From Pseudomonadota bacterium (GTDB taxonomy: Bacteria; Bdellovibrionota; UBA1018; CAIMNF01): a stretch of DNA of 64,000 nt. The DNA lies in assembly GCA_027491115.1 (NCBI GenBank), contig JAIXWV010000020.1, forward strand, positions 165,975 to 229,974, in the 5' to 3' direction. Position numbers and translations under genes: made by a program. The notes under the pieces were generated by a model. It saw only the letters and a list, made by a program, of their open reading frames with translations. It had not been told where the DNA came from and did not search any database. Within the stretch, counting starts at the first letter, position 1; each line of letters begins with the position of its first letter. Shown here in pieces: positions 29,065 to 38,017 of the stretch.

Positions 29065-30018
29065 TTAAGAATTTCGTGAACTTAAGAGATGACCCGCCAA
29101 TTCCGTGTCGGCCTGAATCTGGTGTTTCAACTCGTCAAGCGATCCGAACTTCCTCTCATCGCGGATCCTTTCATGAAACGAAACTTCGAGAATCTCACCG
29201 TAGAGCTCAAGGTCCTCATGGAGAAGGTGGGTTTCCATGCGGAGCTCAGACGAGTCGAAGGTGGGTCGGGTACCCAGATTGGTGACTGCCGGATAGGTCT
29301 TCCCCTGCCAGAAAACTGTCGTTGCATAGACTCCGGACCGCAGGGGGAACTTCGTGTCACACTTCATGTTCGCAGTCGGGAACCCGATGGTCCGACCCCG
29401 CTTGTCGCCATGGACCACTTCAGCCCTGTAAAAAAACGGCCGGCCGAGCAGTTCTCTGGCCAGGCTGACTCGCCCCTCGGAAAGGGCCGCCCGGATCCTC
29501 GAGCTCGAAACCGGAAGACCGTCCACCTCGACCGGAGGCAGGGCTCGCAAGATCACCCCTGCTGCATCGCAAAATCCCTTCAAGACCGGAATGGTCCCCT
29601 CTCGGTTCCGGCCGAATGTGAAGTTCTCACCCACGACGATCACTCTTGCATGAGCCCTTCCGACCAGAATCCGGTCAAAAAACTCCTGAGCTGAAAGACC
29701 TGCAAAAGTCGAATTGAAAGGCTCTTCGATGCAATAATCCACACCCAGGCCCTGTAAACGGATCCGCTTCTCGTCATAGGTCATGAGGAGTCTCAAATCT
29801 GACTCCGGCTTCAGCTCCAGGGTGGGATGTGGCTTGAAAGTGAACGCAACGACCGGAAACCCGATCGTCCTGGAGTCTTCCATGGCACGTCCGAGAATGG
29901 ACTGATGCCCCAGATGAACCCCGTCAAAATTTCCGAGCGCCACCACGGTTTGAGGCGGAAACTCGGCGTCCAGAAATTGCGAACCGAAGTAGGTTTTCAT
30001 GGGGTGGGTTAAAGCCAT
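29065..30018 (-). CDS. ribF: Bifunctional riboflavin kinase/FAD synthetase
   Basis: VVALGNFDGVHLGHQSIL; RAALSEGRVSLARELLGRPF; VVHGDKRGRTIGFPTANM. Confidence 0.97.
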   Translation of the reverse strand: MALTHPMKTYFGSQFLDAEFPPQTVVALGNFDGVHLGHQSILGRAMEDSRTIGFPVVAFTFKPHPTLELKPESDLRLLMTYDEKRIRLQGLGVDYCIEEPFNSTFAGLSAQEFFDRILVGRAHARVIVVGENFTFGRNREGTIPVLKGFCDAAGVILRALPPVEVDGLPVSSSRIRAALSEGRVSLARELLGRPFFYRAEVVHGDKRGRTIGFPTANMKCDTKFPLRSGVYATTVFWQGKTYPAVTNLGTRPTFDSSELRMETHLLHEDLELYGEILEVSFHERIRDERKFGSLDELKHQIQADTELAGHLLSSRNS

Positions 30019-30076
30019 AGTTTTACACTGGATTTGACTGGAGCGACAGGATAAAGTGGGGGCTCACTTCTCGGAA

Positions 30077-30161
30077 GCGCGCGTGGTGAAATTGGCAGAC
30101 ACGCCAGACTTAGGATCTGGTGCCGTAAGGTGTGGGGGTTCAAGTCCCTCCGCGCGCACCA
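30077..30161 (+). tRNA. tRNA-Leu (anticodon TAG), CCA encoded
   Basis: GCGCGCG/CGCGCGC acceptor, anticodon arm CCAGA-CTTAGGA-TCTGG, variable arm, GTTCAAGTC T-loop, terminal ACCA. Confidence 0.95.
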
Positions 30162-30463
30162 TCTTTCCTCGTAAAAAACCCTCCCGGACTTCGTCAGACT
30201 TCTCTCGCGCTCCCGCGGCGTATATCACGATACGCCTTGGTCACGCTCGCTCTTCTTCCTCGTGCGGGAGGGGTTTTTACGGGAAACATCGCGGGGCGAT
30301 CAGGAGGGACTTGAACGGGAGCGTCCGACCGCGGACGAAGCATGCCTTCGGACGCGGACAGCCATGCACGATGCATGGCTGAGGATGCGGCCTGGCCTGA
30401 AGCGAGGGAGCCGGAGGCGAGCGAAGCGGAAGGCAAGTCCCTCCGCGCGCACCATCTTTCCTC
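30141..30463 (+). repeat. 30-bp direct repeat of the tRNA-Leu 3' end plus 9 nt downstream
   Basis: caagtccctccgcgcgcaccatctttcctc at 30141-30170 and exactly again at 30434-30463 (offset 293). Confidence 0.97.
30170..30281 (+). repeat. Long near-perfect inverted repeat (17-nt arms, one mismatch) immediately downstream of tRNA-Leu
   Basis: cgtaaaaaaccctcccg (30170-30186) versus cgggaggggtttttacg (30265-30281), enclosing GGCGTAT-ATCACG-ATACGCC. Confidence 0.85.
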
Positions 30464-30554
30464 ATACACACCTGCGGCGTATACCTCGATACGCCTTTAC
30501 AGAAAACGCAGATGGCCATGCAGAATACATGGCCGAGGATGCGACCTGGACTGG
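30217..30554 (+). repeat. Two families of duplicated palindromes in the tRNA-Leu tail
   Basis: GGCGTAT-N6-ATACGCC at 30217-30236 and 30476-30495; AGCCATGCA-CGA-TGCATGGCT at 30360-30380 and GGCCATG-N7-CATGGCC at 30514-30534, each of the latter followed by GAGGATGCGRCCTGG. Confidence 0.9.
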
Positions 30555-30586
30555 AGTTTTTGATCCGAAATGACGATCAGCAGAAC

Positions 30587-31291
30587 ATGAGACTGCTCCT
30601 CATTCCCTTTCTATTCACCCTCACCACTCCGGTCTTTGCCAAAACCATCGATCTGGACGGCCTCTGCGTGGGACTCCGGGCCGGCGCGGCCTTGAGCGCA
30701 GAAGGGAAAAGCCTGCTCGTCAGCAAATCCCTCGATCGGGAACTCGACGTCGCCCTGAAGGATGCGGACCGTGTGCGGGACGCTGCTTGCATCATCGGAG
30801 AAGCCAAACGGTCGGTACACTTGGGTGCCTTGCTCCAGGTCCGTAACGAGCATCTGGTACCGGAGATATTCCAGGCCATCACCCGCATCGCCTCACCCAA
30901 GAACGAGGAACAAATCCGGAATTCCATGAAGTCCTGGATGCAATCCCCCAACCGCGAAGATCACATCCTGAAGACTTTGGGAGCACTTCAAGTGCTGGGT
31001 GCAATTCAGTGGAAACCGACCCTCAAGGAACTGCAAGGGCTGCTCGAGTCGAGCATTCCCGAAGTGAAAATGGGAAGCCATGATTTCTTGTTTCAGCGCT
31101 TCGATCAACTGAGCCCTCAAGAACGACAGGATTTGATGAGATCCGCCCTGAAAAGAGACCCGCTTCAGGTCCGCATCAGTGCGCTCCGAACCTATCGGGC
31201 TCTCAAGGATGCGGACAAAAAGATCCTTCAAATTGATCTGAAGGACTGCAAGAAGGATCCAGAGGAAGAGGTCAGGGAGGAGTGTCCATGA
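30587..31291 (+). CDS. Secreted helical-repeat (HEAT-like) protein
   Basis: Signal peptide MRLLLIPFLFTLTTPVFA followed by repetitive helical segments; start moved downstream of the tRNA-tail repeat. Confidence 0.6.
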   Translation: MRLLLIPFLFTLTTPVFAKTIDLDGLCVGLRAGAALSAEGKSLLVSKSLDRELDVALKDADRVRDAACIIGEAKRSVHLGALLQVRNEHLVPEIFQAITRIASPKNEEQIRNSMKSWMQSPNREDHILKTLGALQVLGAIQWKPTLKELQGLLESSIPEVKMGSHDFLFQRFDQLSPQERQDLMRSALKRDPLQVRISALRTYRALKDADKKILQIDLKDCKKDPEEEVREECP

Positions 31292-32241
31292 AGGCCGGAA
31301 TGACCGTGGTTACAGTGTGTTTGCTCCTTCAAATCCATTCCACCCTTGCACTTGCGGAACCGTCCTCCGCAAGCGAGGTGACGCAAACTCTCGAACAAGT
31401 CACTAAAATCAACCAGAAGCCTGCATGTGATCCCTGGAGCTCGATGTCCCGACTGAAAAAATGTCGGGAAAAAATGAGGCGTTTGTACCAAGACGGTGTG
31501 GCCAACATCCACCTGTTCATGGGGTATGGCGACTCGGGAGGGAATCCTCCGGTAGCCACCGACGCGATTGAAAGAGCTTATCTTGTCCAAAAGCTTTATG
31601 CGACATGCGGAGTCGAACCCTGCGGGTTCCGTGCCGACCCGAAGAACGCCAACCACATCAGCAAATCTCTTCCCGGGGGTAAAAAGATAGTGGTGAAGCT
31701 TTACACGAGCGCGCTATCCAACCGCGATGATCTGAACCGAAAGAACCCCAAACAAGCTGAGCACACCAAATGGATGAACGAGAAATTCAAAACCAGCCTC
31801 GCATCATCGGAGGCCGTCTTCTATGTGGGACACTCCCGAGATGGAGGAGGTCCTGACTTCGGGCCGCCCCGACTCCTCAGTAACGGGCACACCGACTACG
31901 GCTGGTACCGGAAAAACCGCCCGGGATTGAAAATGATCCAAGAGAACATGAAAAAGGGGCGCCCAGAAATCTACGGATCGTTTTCATGTGACTCTCTCAA
32001 ACACTTCGCCGCACCGATTCGAAAAGTGAATCCGGATGTGATCTATTTCGGAACCACCCGCCTCGCCTACTACAATTACACGAGCAAAGTGGTGAACCAA
32101 GTGAGCGTTCCCGACCGGATCGGATACAGTGAGTCCATCGACTCGACACTAATCGCCATCGGCGGCGTCGCGGATCAAAAGTGCGAGTTCAACACGAACT
32201 TCAAGAAAAAGAAACAGCCGACCGAAGCCGATTACGAGTGA
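31288..32241 (+). CDS. Secreted protein of unknown function, possible clan-CD-like His/Cys fold
   Basis: Signal peptide (TVVTVCLLLQIHSTLALA), VFYVGHSRDGGGPDF and IYGSFSCDSLKHF motifs; GGAGG upstream of ATG 31288. Confidence 0.5.
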   Translation: MKAGMTVVTVCLLLQIHSTLALAEPSSASEVTQTLEQVTKINQKPACDPWSSMSRLKKCREKMRRLYQDGVANIHLFMGYGDSGGNPPVATDAIERAYLVQKLYATCGVEPCGFRADPKNANHISKSLPGGKKIVVKLYTSALSNRDDLNRKNPKQAEHTKWMNEKFKTSLASSEAVFYVGHSRDGGGPDFGPPRLLSNGHTDYGWYRKNRPGLKMIQENMKKGRPEIYGSFSCDSLKHFAAPIRKVNPDVIYFGTTRLAYYNYTSKVVNQVSVPDRIGYSESIDSTLIAIGGVADQKCEFNTNFKKKKQPTEADYE

Positions 32242-32247
32242 CGGGAT

Positions 32248-33537
32248 TCAGATCCCGGCTTCATGTCGGATGAGATCAGTGTAAGTTTCGCGCTTACGGA
32301 TCAGCTTGACTTGACCCCGGTCTACCAGGACTTCGGCCACTCTGGGGCGGGAGTTGTAGGTGCTACTCATCGAAAACCCGTAGGCTCCGGCCGAGAGGAT
32401 GGCCAGGACTTCGCCAGGGAGTCCTTCCAGCGCCAGTTTCCGAGATTTTGCAAAATAGTCCGTACTCTCGCAAATTCCACCAACCACATCCCAGCTCACC
32501 GGTTGAGGTCCCTTCTGCTCCAGAGGGAGGATCTCGTGATACGCCTCATACAATGCGGGGCGGACCAGGTCGTTCATTCCGGCATCGAGGATCAGGGTCC
32601 GGTCTTTTCCGCGCTCCTTTGAATACACCACCTGACTGACCAGCGCCCCCGCATTGGCAATGAGACTACGACCCGGCTCGATGAGGATCTTGGGAACTCC
32701 CTTGAAGTGCTTCAGGATGAGCTCGGCGTATTCACCAAGATCGATCACCTTCTCCTGGTGGTAGCGGACCCCGATCCCACCTCCGAGATCCACATAGTCG
32801 AGCTCGCGTCCCAGGTGCTCCTCCACTTCGAACTTCAGATCCGCCAGCCGCTTGAATGCCCGATCGAAGGGCCGGATGGAGGTGATCTGGCTTCCTATAT
32901 GTATTGAAAGTCCAGCGATCCTGACAAAGTCGTCATCACCATAAGTGACCGCCAGATCGAGGATCTCCTCGCGGGTGAGACCGAACTTGTCGTGTTTCCG
33001 TCCGGTGGAGATCTTGTCCAAGGTTCCCGCGTCGACATCCGGATTGTACCGGAATGCGACCGATACGGGACGCCTCATGGAATTGGCGATCAGGAGGATC
33101 ATCTCGAACTCCATGACCGATTCGACGTGGATGGATCCGACCCCACCTTCGGGTAACCGGAACAGGCTCTCGAGCTCGCGAGCGGTCTTGGCCACACCGG
33201 AGAGAACTCTTTTTTCACGCGGAACACCCGCCCTTTCAGCCCGATCCCACTCTCCATAAGACACCAGATCGCATCCAGCACCGAGTGATGAAAGCAGACG
33301 CAAGATGGATAGATTCGAATTGGCCTTCACTGCGAAGCAGATTTGGACCGGTGATTTTTTGAAAGCCTTCGTCAAGGCCGCATAAGACTGGCGGATCGCT
33401 CCACCCGAATACACATACAAGGGAGACCCGTATCGCTCCATGATGCCCTGGAGAGGGATGCCCTCGACAGACAGTTTACCTTTTTTGTACTCGAAGTAGT
33501 CCCGGGGTCCGGGGAGAGCGGTCAGGGATGATTTCAT
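32248..33537 (-). CDS. lysA: Diaminopimelate decarboxylase
   Basis: FAVKANSNLSILRLLSSLGAGCDLVSYGE; HIGSQI; EPGRSLIANAG; GGICESTDYFAK. Confidence 0.96.
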   Translation of the reverse strand: MKSSLTALPGPRDYFEYKKGKLSVEGIPLQGIMERYGSPLYVYSGGAIRQSYAALTKAFKKSPVQICFAVKANSNLSILRLLSSLGAGCDLVSYGEWDRAERAGVPREKRVLSGVAKTARELESLFRLPEGGVGSIHVESVMEFEMILLIANSMRRPVSVAFRYNPDVDAGTLDKISTGRKHDKFGLTREEILDLAVTYGDDDFVRIAGLSIHIGSQITSIRPFDRAFKRLADLKFEVEEHLGRELDYVDLGGGIGVRYHQEKVIDLGEYAELILKHFKGVPKILIEPGRSLIANAGALVSQVVYSKERGKDRTLILDAGMNDLVRPALYEAYHEILPLEQKGPQPVSWDVVGGICESTDYFAKSRKLALEGLPGEVLAILSAGAYGFSMSSTYNSRPRVAEVLVDRGQVKLIRKRETYTDLIRHEAGI

Positions 33538-33562
33538 GCCCTGAGTATGAACGAGAACGAGT

Positions 33563-33593
33563 CCCCGGTCAAAGGACCATCCTTCGACCGGGG
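33563..33593. repeat. Bulged hairpin between lipoprotein gene and lysA
   Basis: ccccggtc-a-aagg-accat-cctt-c-gaccgggg; no clear U-tract. Confidence 0.5.
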
Positions 33594-33638
33594 CTCATCG
33601 AGAGAGAGATGAGGGTTGAGGGGGACAGCTGGAAAAAC

Positions 33639-34172
33639 TCAGTTACGCGTTCCGTTGATGGTGATGCTCCCAAGGCATCCATAACCAAAGGAAGAAGATG
33701 GGTTGAGAACTCCTTGAATGGAAGTTCCCGAAACCATCAGAACACCTTGATAAGTGCAATTTGTTGGGGCAGCACCATACATGCCTCCTCCGTAACCATA
33801 CATGCCTCCTCCGTAACCATACATGCCACCACCCGCTTGACCATAGGCACTGGTTGCACCACTGACTGGAATGAGGGAAAGAGTCACATTCATTTGCCCA
33901 TTGGCAGCCCGGGTCCCGGACAAAGTCTGGTTGAAGCAGGGATTTGAACCGGACCCGCTGATCTGGTTGCTGGATTCACTCACCGAAAGACGAATTGTGG
34001 AACATTGGGTATTCGAGAACTGGGCCCCACTCTGGGTCAAGTTGTAAACACTGGTGCCTTGCATCCCGCATCCGATCCCTGAGATCAGGGTCAGGAACAT
34101 CCAGGGTCTCATGGATTTCAGGATTTCGAACTTCATCTTCATCATCGTCTCCGTGTGAGATTGATAGAGCAA
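33639..34172 (-). CDS. Small secreted/lipoprotein-like protein with GGGMYGY repeats
   Basis: N-terminal WMFLTLISGIGC; GGGMYGYGGGMYGYGGGMYGA. Confidence 0.6.
   Translation of the reverse strand: MLYQSHTETMMKMKFEILKSMRPWMFLTLISGIGCGMQGTSVYNLTQSGAQFSNTQCSTIRLSVSESSNQISGSGSNPCFNQTLSGTRAANGQMNVTLSLIPVSGATSAYGQAGGGMYGYGGGMYGYGGGMYGAAPTNCTYQGVLMVSGTSIQGVLNPSSSFGYGCLGSITINGTRN
33775..33837. repeat. Three tandem 21-bp units encoding GGGMYGY
   Basis: ccatacatgcctcctccgtaa twice exactly, then ccatacatgccaccacccgct. Confidence 0.9.
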
Positions 34173-34308
34173 AGACGATGCCAGCCACTAGAGGCCCGTG
34201 AATTCGATTACAAACGGATTCAACCTTGAATCTATCCCTTCGAGGTGTCCAAATCCGTTACAGCCGAGAGAGCCGATGACATCGGTCTCATCCATCAACT
34301 GATTCGAT

Positions 34309-35652
34309 TTAGTGGTGAAGCTCGAGCTCTTGGGCTAATTTTTGCCGCATCCGTTCGACTCCGGCATAGATGGTGGCCGGATCGAGCGTCTCGAAACGCC
34401 CTTGATCGAGCAACACCCTTCCATCGCAAATGACCGTATCCACCTCGAGCCCCTGGCAGGCGTAAACCAACTGGCTCAGGACCGAGTGCATCGGCATCAG
34501 ATGGGGATGATCCGTACGAATCAAGATGAAATCTGCCCGCTTGCCCGGCTCGAGTGACCCGACCAGGTGCCCCAGGCCCAACGCCCTGGCCCCTTCATAG
34601 GTGGCGAGATTGAGCGCATCGAGGGCGACCATGGCGGTGCTGTCGTGATGGGCGACCTTCTGGGCCTTGGTTCCGAGATCCATGGCTCCGAAAAGAGACA
34701 AATCGTTGTTCGATGCGGAACCGTCCGTTCCCAAGGCACACTCCACGCCCGCCCGACGGAACTTCGTGATCGGTGCGATTCCGGAGCCCAACTTGAAATT
34801 GGAATCCGGATTGTAAATCACAGTGGCTCCGGTCTCACGGAAGAGACGGATCTCCTCGTCAGTGAGATGGACCCCGTGTGCAGCGAAAAAACGGGAGTGT
34901 AGAGCACCGAGATCGTACAACCGCTGCGCCGGAGTCTTGCCATATTTGGCCACCGACTCACGGACTTCTTTCTCGGTCTCCGAGACATGCATGTGCACTG
35001 GGACCTGGAACCTGTTGGATAGAGCGGTCACCTCGCGAATCAAATCGTCACTACAGGTGTAGGGGGCGTGAGGTCCAAGAGCGGGTCGGATGCGCGGGTG
35101 ATTCCGGTAACGTTCATAGAACGCCTGGAACCGGGCGGGCCTACCTGACAGGGCCAGATCCCCGAGATGCTTCTCGTCGGGAACTGGAAAGTCCATGAAC
35201 GGCCAGGCCAAAGTGGCTCGAAGACCCGAGTCATCGAGTACCTTTGCAGCTGACTCGGTGAAGAAGTACATGTCATTCACCGTGGTCGTCCCGAAGCGGA
35301 TGCACTCCAAGGCCGAGAGCGAGACGCCGACTTCCACGAATTCCGCATCCACCCACTTGGCTTCAACGGGGAACACCCGCTCGAACAACCACTTGTGAAA
35401 GGGTAAATCGTCCTCATAGCCACGAAGGAGACTCATCGCCAAATGGGTGTGACCGTTCACGAGTCCGGGCATCACAATCCGGCTTCCGCTGTCGATGAAT
35501 CGGGAACATTCCTGATCCCGCCCCTCTTTCCAGGGGACTGATTCCACAATCAGTCCGTCTTTCACTCCGAGGAACTGATCCAAAAGAACCTTACCTTCTC
35601 CTCCAGTCATCGGAAGAAGCGTCCTGCAGCGGATCCCGAGATCGAAGGTCAT
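34309..35652 (-). CDS. mtaD: Amidohydrolase, MTA/SAH deaminase-like
   Basis: MPGLVNGHTHLAMSLLRGYEDDLPFHKWL; HMHVSETEKEV; LGTDGSASNNDLSLFGAM. Confidence 0.85.
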   Translation of the reverse strand: MTFDLGIRCRTLLPMTGGEGKVLLDQFLGVKDGLIVESVPWKEGRDQECSRFIDSGSRIVMPGLVNGHTHLAMSLLRGYEDDLPFHKWLFERVFPVEAKWVDAEFVEVGVSLSALECIRFGTTTVNDMYFFTESAAKVLDDSGLRATLAWPFMDFPVPDEKHLGDLALSGRPARFQAFYERYRNHPRIRPALGPHAPYTCSDDLIREVTALSNRFQVPVHMHVSETEKEVRESVAKYGKTPAQRLYDLGALHSRFFAAHGVHLTDEEIRLFRETGATVIYNPDSNFKLGSGIAPITKFRRAGVECALGTDGSASNNDLSLFGAMDLGTKAQKVAHHDSTAMVALDALNLATYEGARALGLGHLVGSLEPGKRADFILIRTDHPHLMPMHSVLSQLVYACQGLEVDTVICDGRVLLDQGRFETLDPATIYAGVERMRQKLAQELELHH

Positions 35653-35653
35653 C

Positions 35654-36541
35654 TCAGGCCCCGCAGTTCTTTTCGACAGACAACAGAATCGCTCTCAGGA
35701 TTCTGGTGGACGAGGTTTTACACGCATCAAGAATGGCGAAATGATCCAACTCTTCGGGCTCTCCATCGGCACCCCCAGAAAGACCTGCAGCGATGTTGCT
35801 GATGAGCGAGATCCCACAAACCCGGGCTCCACTGTGCTTGAGGGCGACCGTTTCCCAAACCGTGGACATCCCCACTGCATGAGCTCCGATTCCCTGGAAG
35901 AAGCGGATCTCAGCCGGGGTTTCAAATGCGGGACCTGCGACACCGACATAGACCCCTTCATGAACCTTGAGCTCTTCCGACTGAAGTGCAATCGACACCT
36001 CTCGTGTCCACTCACGGTCGAACAGACGCGTCAGATCCTGGAACCTCGGACCCCAGGGTGTTCCGTCCGGGCGCGACGGATTGGATCCACTCAAAGGATT
36101 CTTCCCTGAAAGATTGATCTGGTCGCGGATCAGCATCACATCGCCGGTCGTATGAGCAGGATCCATTCCGCCGGCTGCATTGGTCAAAAAGAAATGCTCG
36201 ACCCCGAGTTCACGGGGGAACATGACCGTCCGGACCACTTCCCGAGGCTCGAGGCCCTCGTAACCGTGAAGTCGCCCGACCTGGATGATCCCGCAAAGTT
36301 TCCGGGTGCGGTGACGGATGAAAACGTATTTCCCGGAATGTCCCGGGGCTGTGGAAGGGTGGATTCCGGGAATCTCTCCAAACGGAACTTCTGCGGCGAT
36401 GACGAATCCGGACGGGATGCCCTGATCGAGAGCGTCCTTGAAGCCGGAACCGAGCACCACCTGAAACGAAGGGGAAGGAAGACCCTGACGGGTCAACAAG
36501 CTCTGGATCGCACGGGCTCCATCAGACAAAACTGGGGTCAT
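35654..36541 (-). CDS. Purine nucleoside phosphorylase
   Basis: LGSGFKDAL...GHSGKYVFI...GRLHGYEG...FLTNAAGGMDP...GPAFETPAEIRFFQGIGAHAVGMSTVWE. Confidence 0.95.
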   Translation of the reverse strand: MTPVLSDGARAIQSLLTRQGLPSPSFQVVLGSGFKDALDQGIPSGFVIAAEVPFGEIPGIHPSTAPGHSGKYVFIRHRTRKLCGIIQVGRLHGYEGLEPREVVRTVMFPRELGVEHFFLTNAAGGMDPAHTTGDVMLIRDQINLSGKNPLSGSNPSRPDGTPWGPRFQDLTRLFDREWTREVSIALQSEELKVHEGVYVGVAGPAFETPAEIRFFQGIGAHAVGMSTVWETVALKHSGARVCGISLISNIAAGLSGGADGEPEELDHFAILDACKTSSTRILRAILLSVEKNCGA

Positions 36542-36578
36542 GCCTCCCACTCTAGTCTAAATCCCCTTGAAACCAAAC

Positions 36579-36616
36579 GAAAAAGGCCCCCGGACCTCAG
36601 CCCGGGAGCCCTTTTC
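36579..36616 (-). terminator. Rho-independent terminator of ftsZ
   Basis: Minus strand GGGCTCCCGGGCTGAGGTCCGGGGGCCTTTTTCG. Confidence 0.75.
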
Positions 36617-36633
36617 AAATCCGAAAAGAACGA

Positions 36634-37977
36634 TCAACCGTTGTTCGGGTTCGACTCGTTCGAGCGGCGCATGAAGGCTGGAACATCGTAGTCCTGGCCT
36701 TCGGAGCTCACCATCCCGAGACGCTTGGCGATCTCACGAGCACGTGCAAGTTCGGAATTCTCATTCCCTGCGGCGGCCAGATTCTGAACCGACTGAGGAT
36801 TGAAGTTCTCCGATACCGCCCCGATACCCTGGCTGTTATTGGCCTGGACATTGTTATTCTGGGTGTTATTGGCGGGAACATTTGCAACATTGCTCGGATT
36901 GTTGATTGGAGCATTGTTCTGACCAGGATTCTGGGCATTGCCTAGGTTCATGGTGTTCGCATTGACATTGTTCCGAACGGCAGGATTGGCGTTCTTCATC
37001 TCGGTGATCTGAGCCGAGGCGTCGCAACCGAGTCCGGTCGCGATCACGGTCACCTTCACCTTGTCATTCAAGGACTCGTCGATCACGGTCCCGAAAATGA
37101 TCTGGGCGTCTTCATCTGCAGCTTCCTGGATGATCGACGTGGCCTCGTTCACTTCATGAAGGGTCAGGTTCGAGCCCCCAGTGATGTTGATGATGATTCC
37201 GGTCGCTCCGTTGATCGAGATGTCCTCGAGCAAGGGAGAGGAAATGGCGGAAGTCGCAGCTTCCACGGCACGGTGGTCGCCCTGACCGAAACCGATCCCC
37301 ATGAGGGCCAGTCCCTTATTTTCCATGATGGTCCGGACGTCGGCGAAGTCGCTGTTGATGTAACCGGTGTGGTTGATCAGGTCGGAGATGCCCTGAACGG
37401 CGTTCAGGAGGACTTCGTCGGCCTTACCGAAAGCTTGCATCATCGAAAGCGAAGCGCCCGAGATGTTGAGCAGGCGGTTGTTCGGGATGATGATCAGGGA
37501 GTCCACGCTCTCACGCAGCTGATTGATCCCTTCGAGGGCCTGCTTCATACGCTTTTTGCCTTCGAACAGGAAGGGCTTGGTCACCACACCAACGGTGAGG
37601 GCGCCCACTTCCTTGGCGATCTTGGCGAACACGGGAGCAGCCCCGGTTCCGGTACCACCACCCATTCCGGCGGTGATGAACACCATGTCGGCCCCGGACA
37701 GCATTTCAGAAATTTGAGCATAATCTTCGAGAGCGGCTTTGCGGCCAGTGTCCGGATTGGCACCGGCTCCGAGACCGCGGGTCAGCTCCTGACCGATGGC
37801 AATCTTGGTCGGGGCCAGAACGCTTTCGAGCACCTGCTTGTCGGTGTTCGCTGCGATGAACTCCACGCCGGTCAGACCGGCACGGATCATGGTATTGACC
37901 GCATTGCAGCCACCACCGCCGACTCCGACGACCTTGATTTTAGCACCCAGAACCTTGTTTTCTTGAATTTCGAACAT
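36634..37977 (-). CDS. ftsZ: Cell division protein FtsZ
   Basis: [16 protein letters not shown]...[13 protein letters not shown]; Asn-rich C-terminal linker; C-terminal DVPAFMRR. Confidence 0.98.
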   Translation of the reverse strand: MFEIQENKVLGAKIKVVGVGGGGCNAVNTMIRAGLTGVEFIAANTDKQVLESVLAPTKIAIGQELTRGLGAGANPDTGRKAALEDYAQISEMLSGADMVFITAGMGGGTGTGAAPVFAKIAKEVGALTVGVVTKPFLFEGKKRMKQALEGINQLRESVDSLIIIPNNRLLNISGASLSMMQAFGKADEVLLNAVQGISDLINHTGYINSDFADVRTIMENKGLALMGIGFGQGDHRAVEAATSAISSPLLEDISINGATGIIINITGGSNLTLHEVNEATSIIQEAADEDAQIIFGTVIDESLNDKVKVTVIATGLGCDASAQITEMKNANPAVRNNVNANTMNLGNAQNPGQNNAPINNPSNVANVPANNTQNNNVQANNSQGIGAVSENFNPQSVQNLAAAGNENSELARAREIAKRLGMVSSEGQDYDVPAFMRRSNESNPNNG

Positions 37978-38017
37978 ATGTACCACGCCTCCTTGTGTCA
38001 GTTGTTTTCGAAAAGCT

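Noticed and set aside
30056-30382. 108-aa ORF covering tRNA-Leu
   Set aside because: Reads through a clear tRNA gene and its hairpins.
30141-30463. Direct repeats of a tRNA 3' end as attL/attR of an integrated element
   Set aside because: Only about 290 bp lie between the copies, with no integrase or cargo; the internal inverted T-arm copy and shared palindromes fit a tRNA-tail repeat better.
33775-33837. Short regular repeats as a CRISPR-like array
   Set aside because: Units are contiguous 21-mers without spacers and are in frame within a coding sequence; no cas genes nearby.
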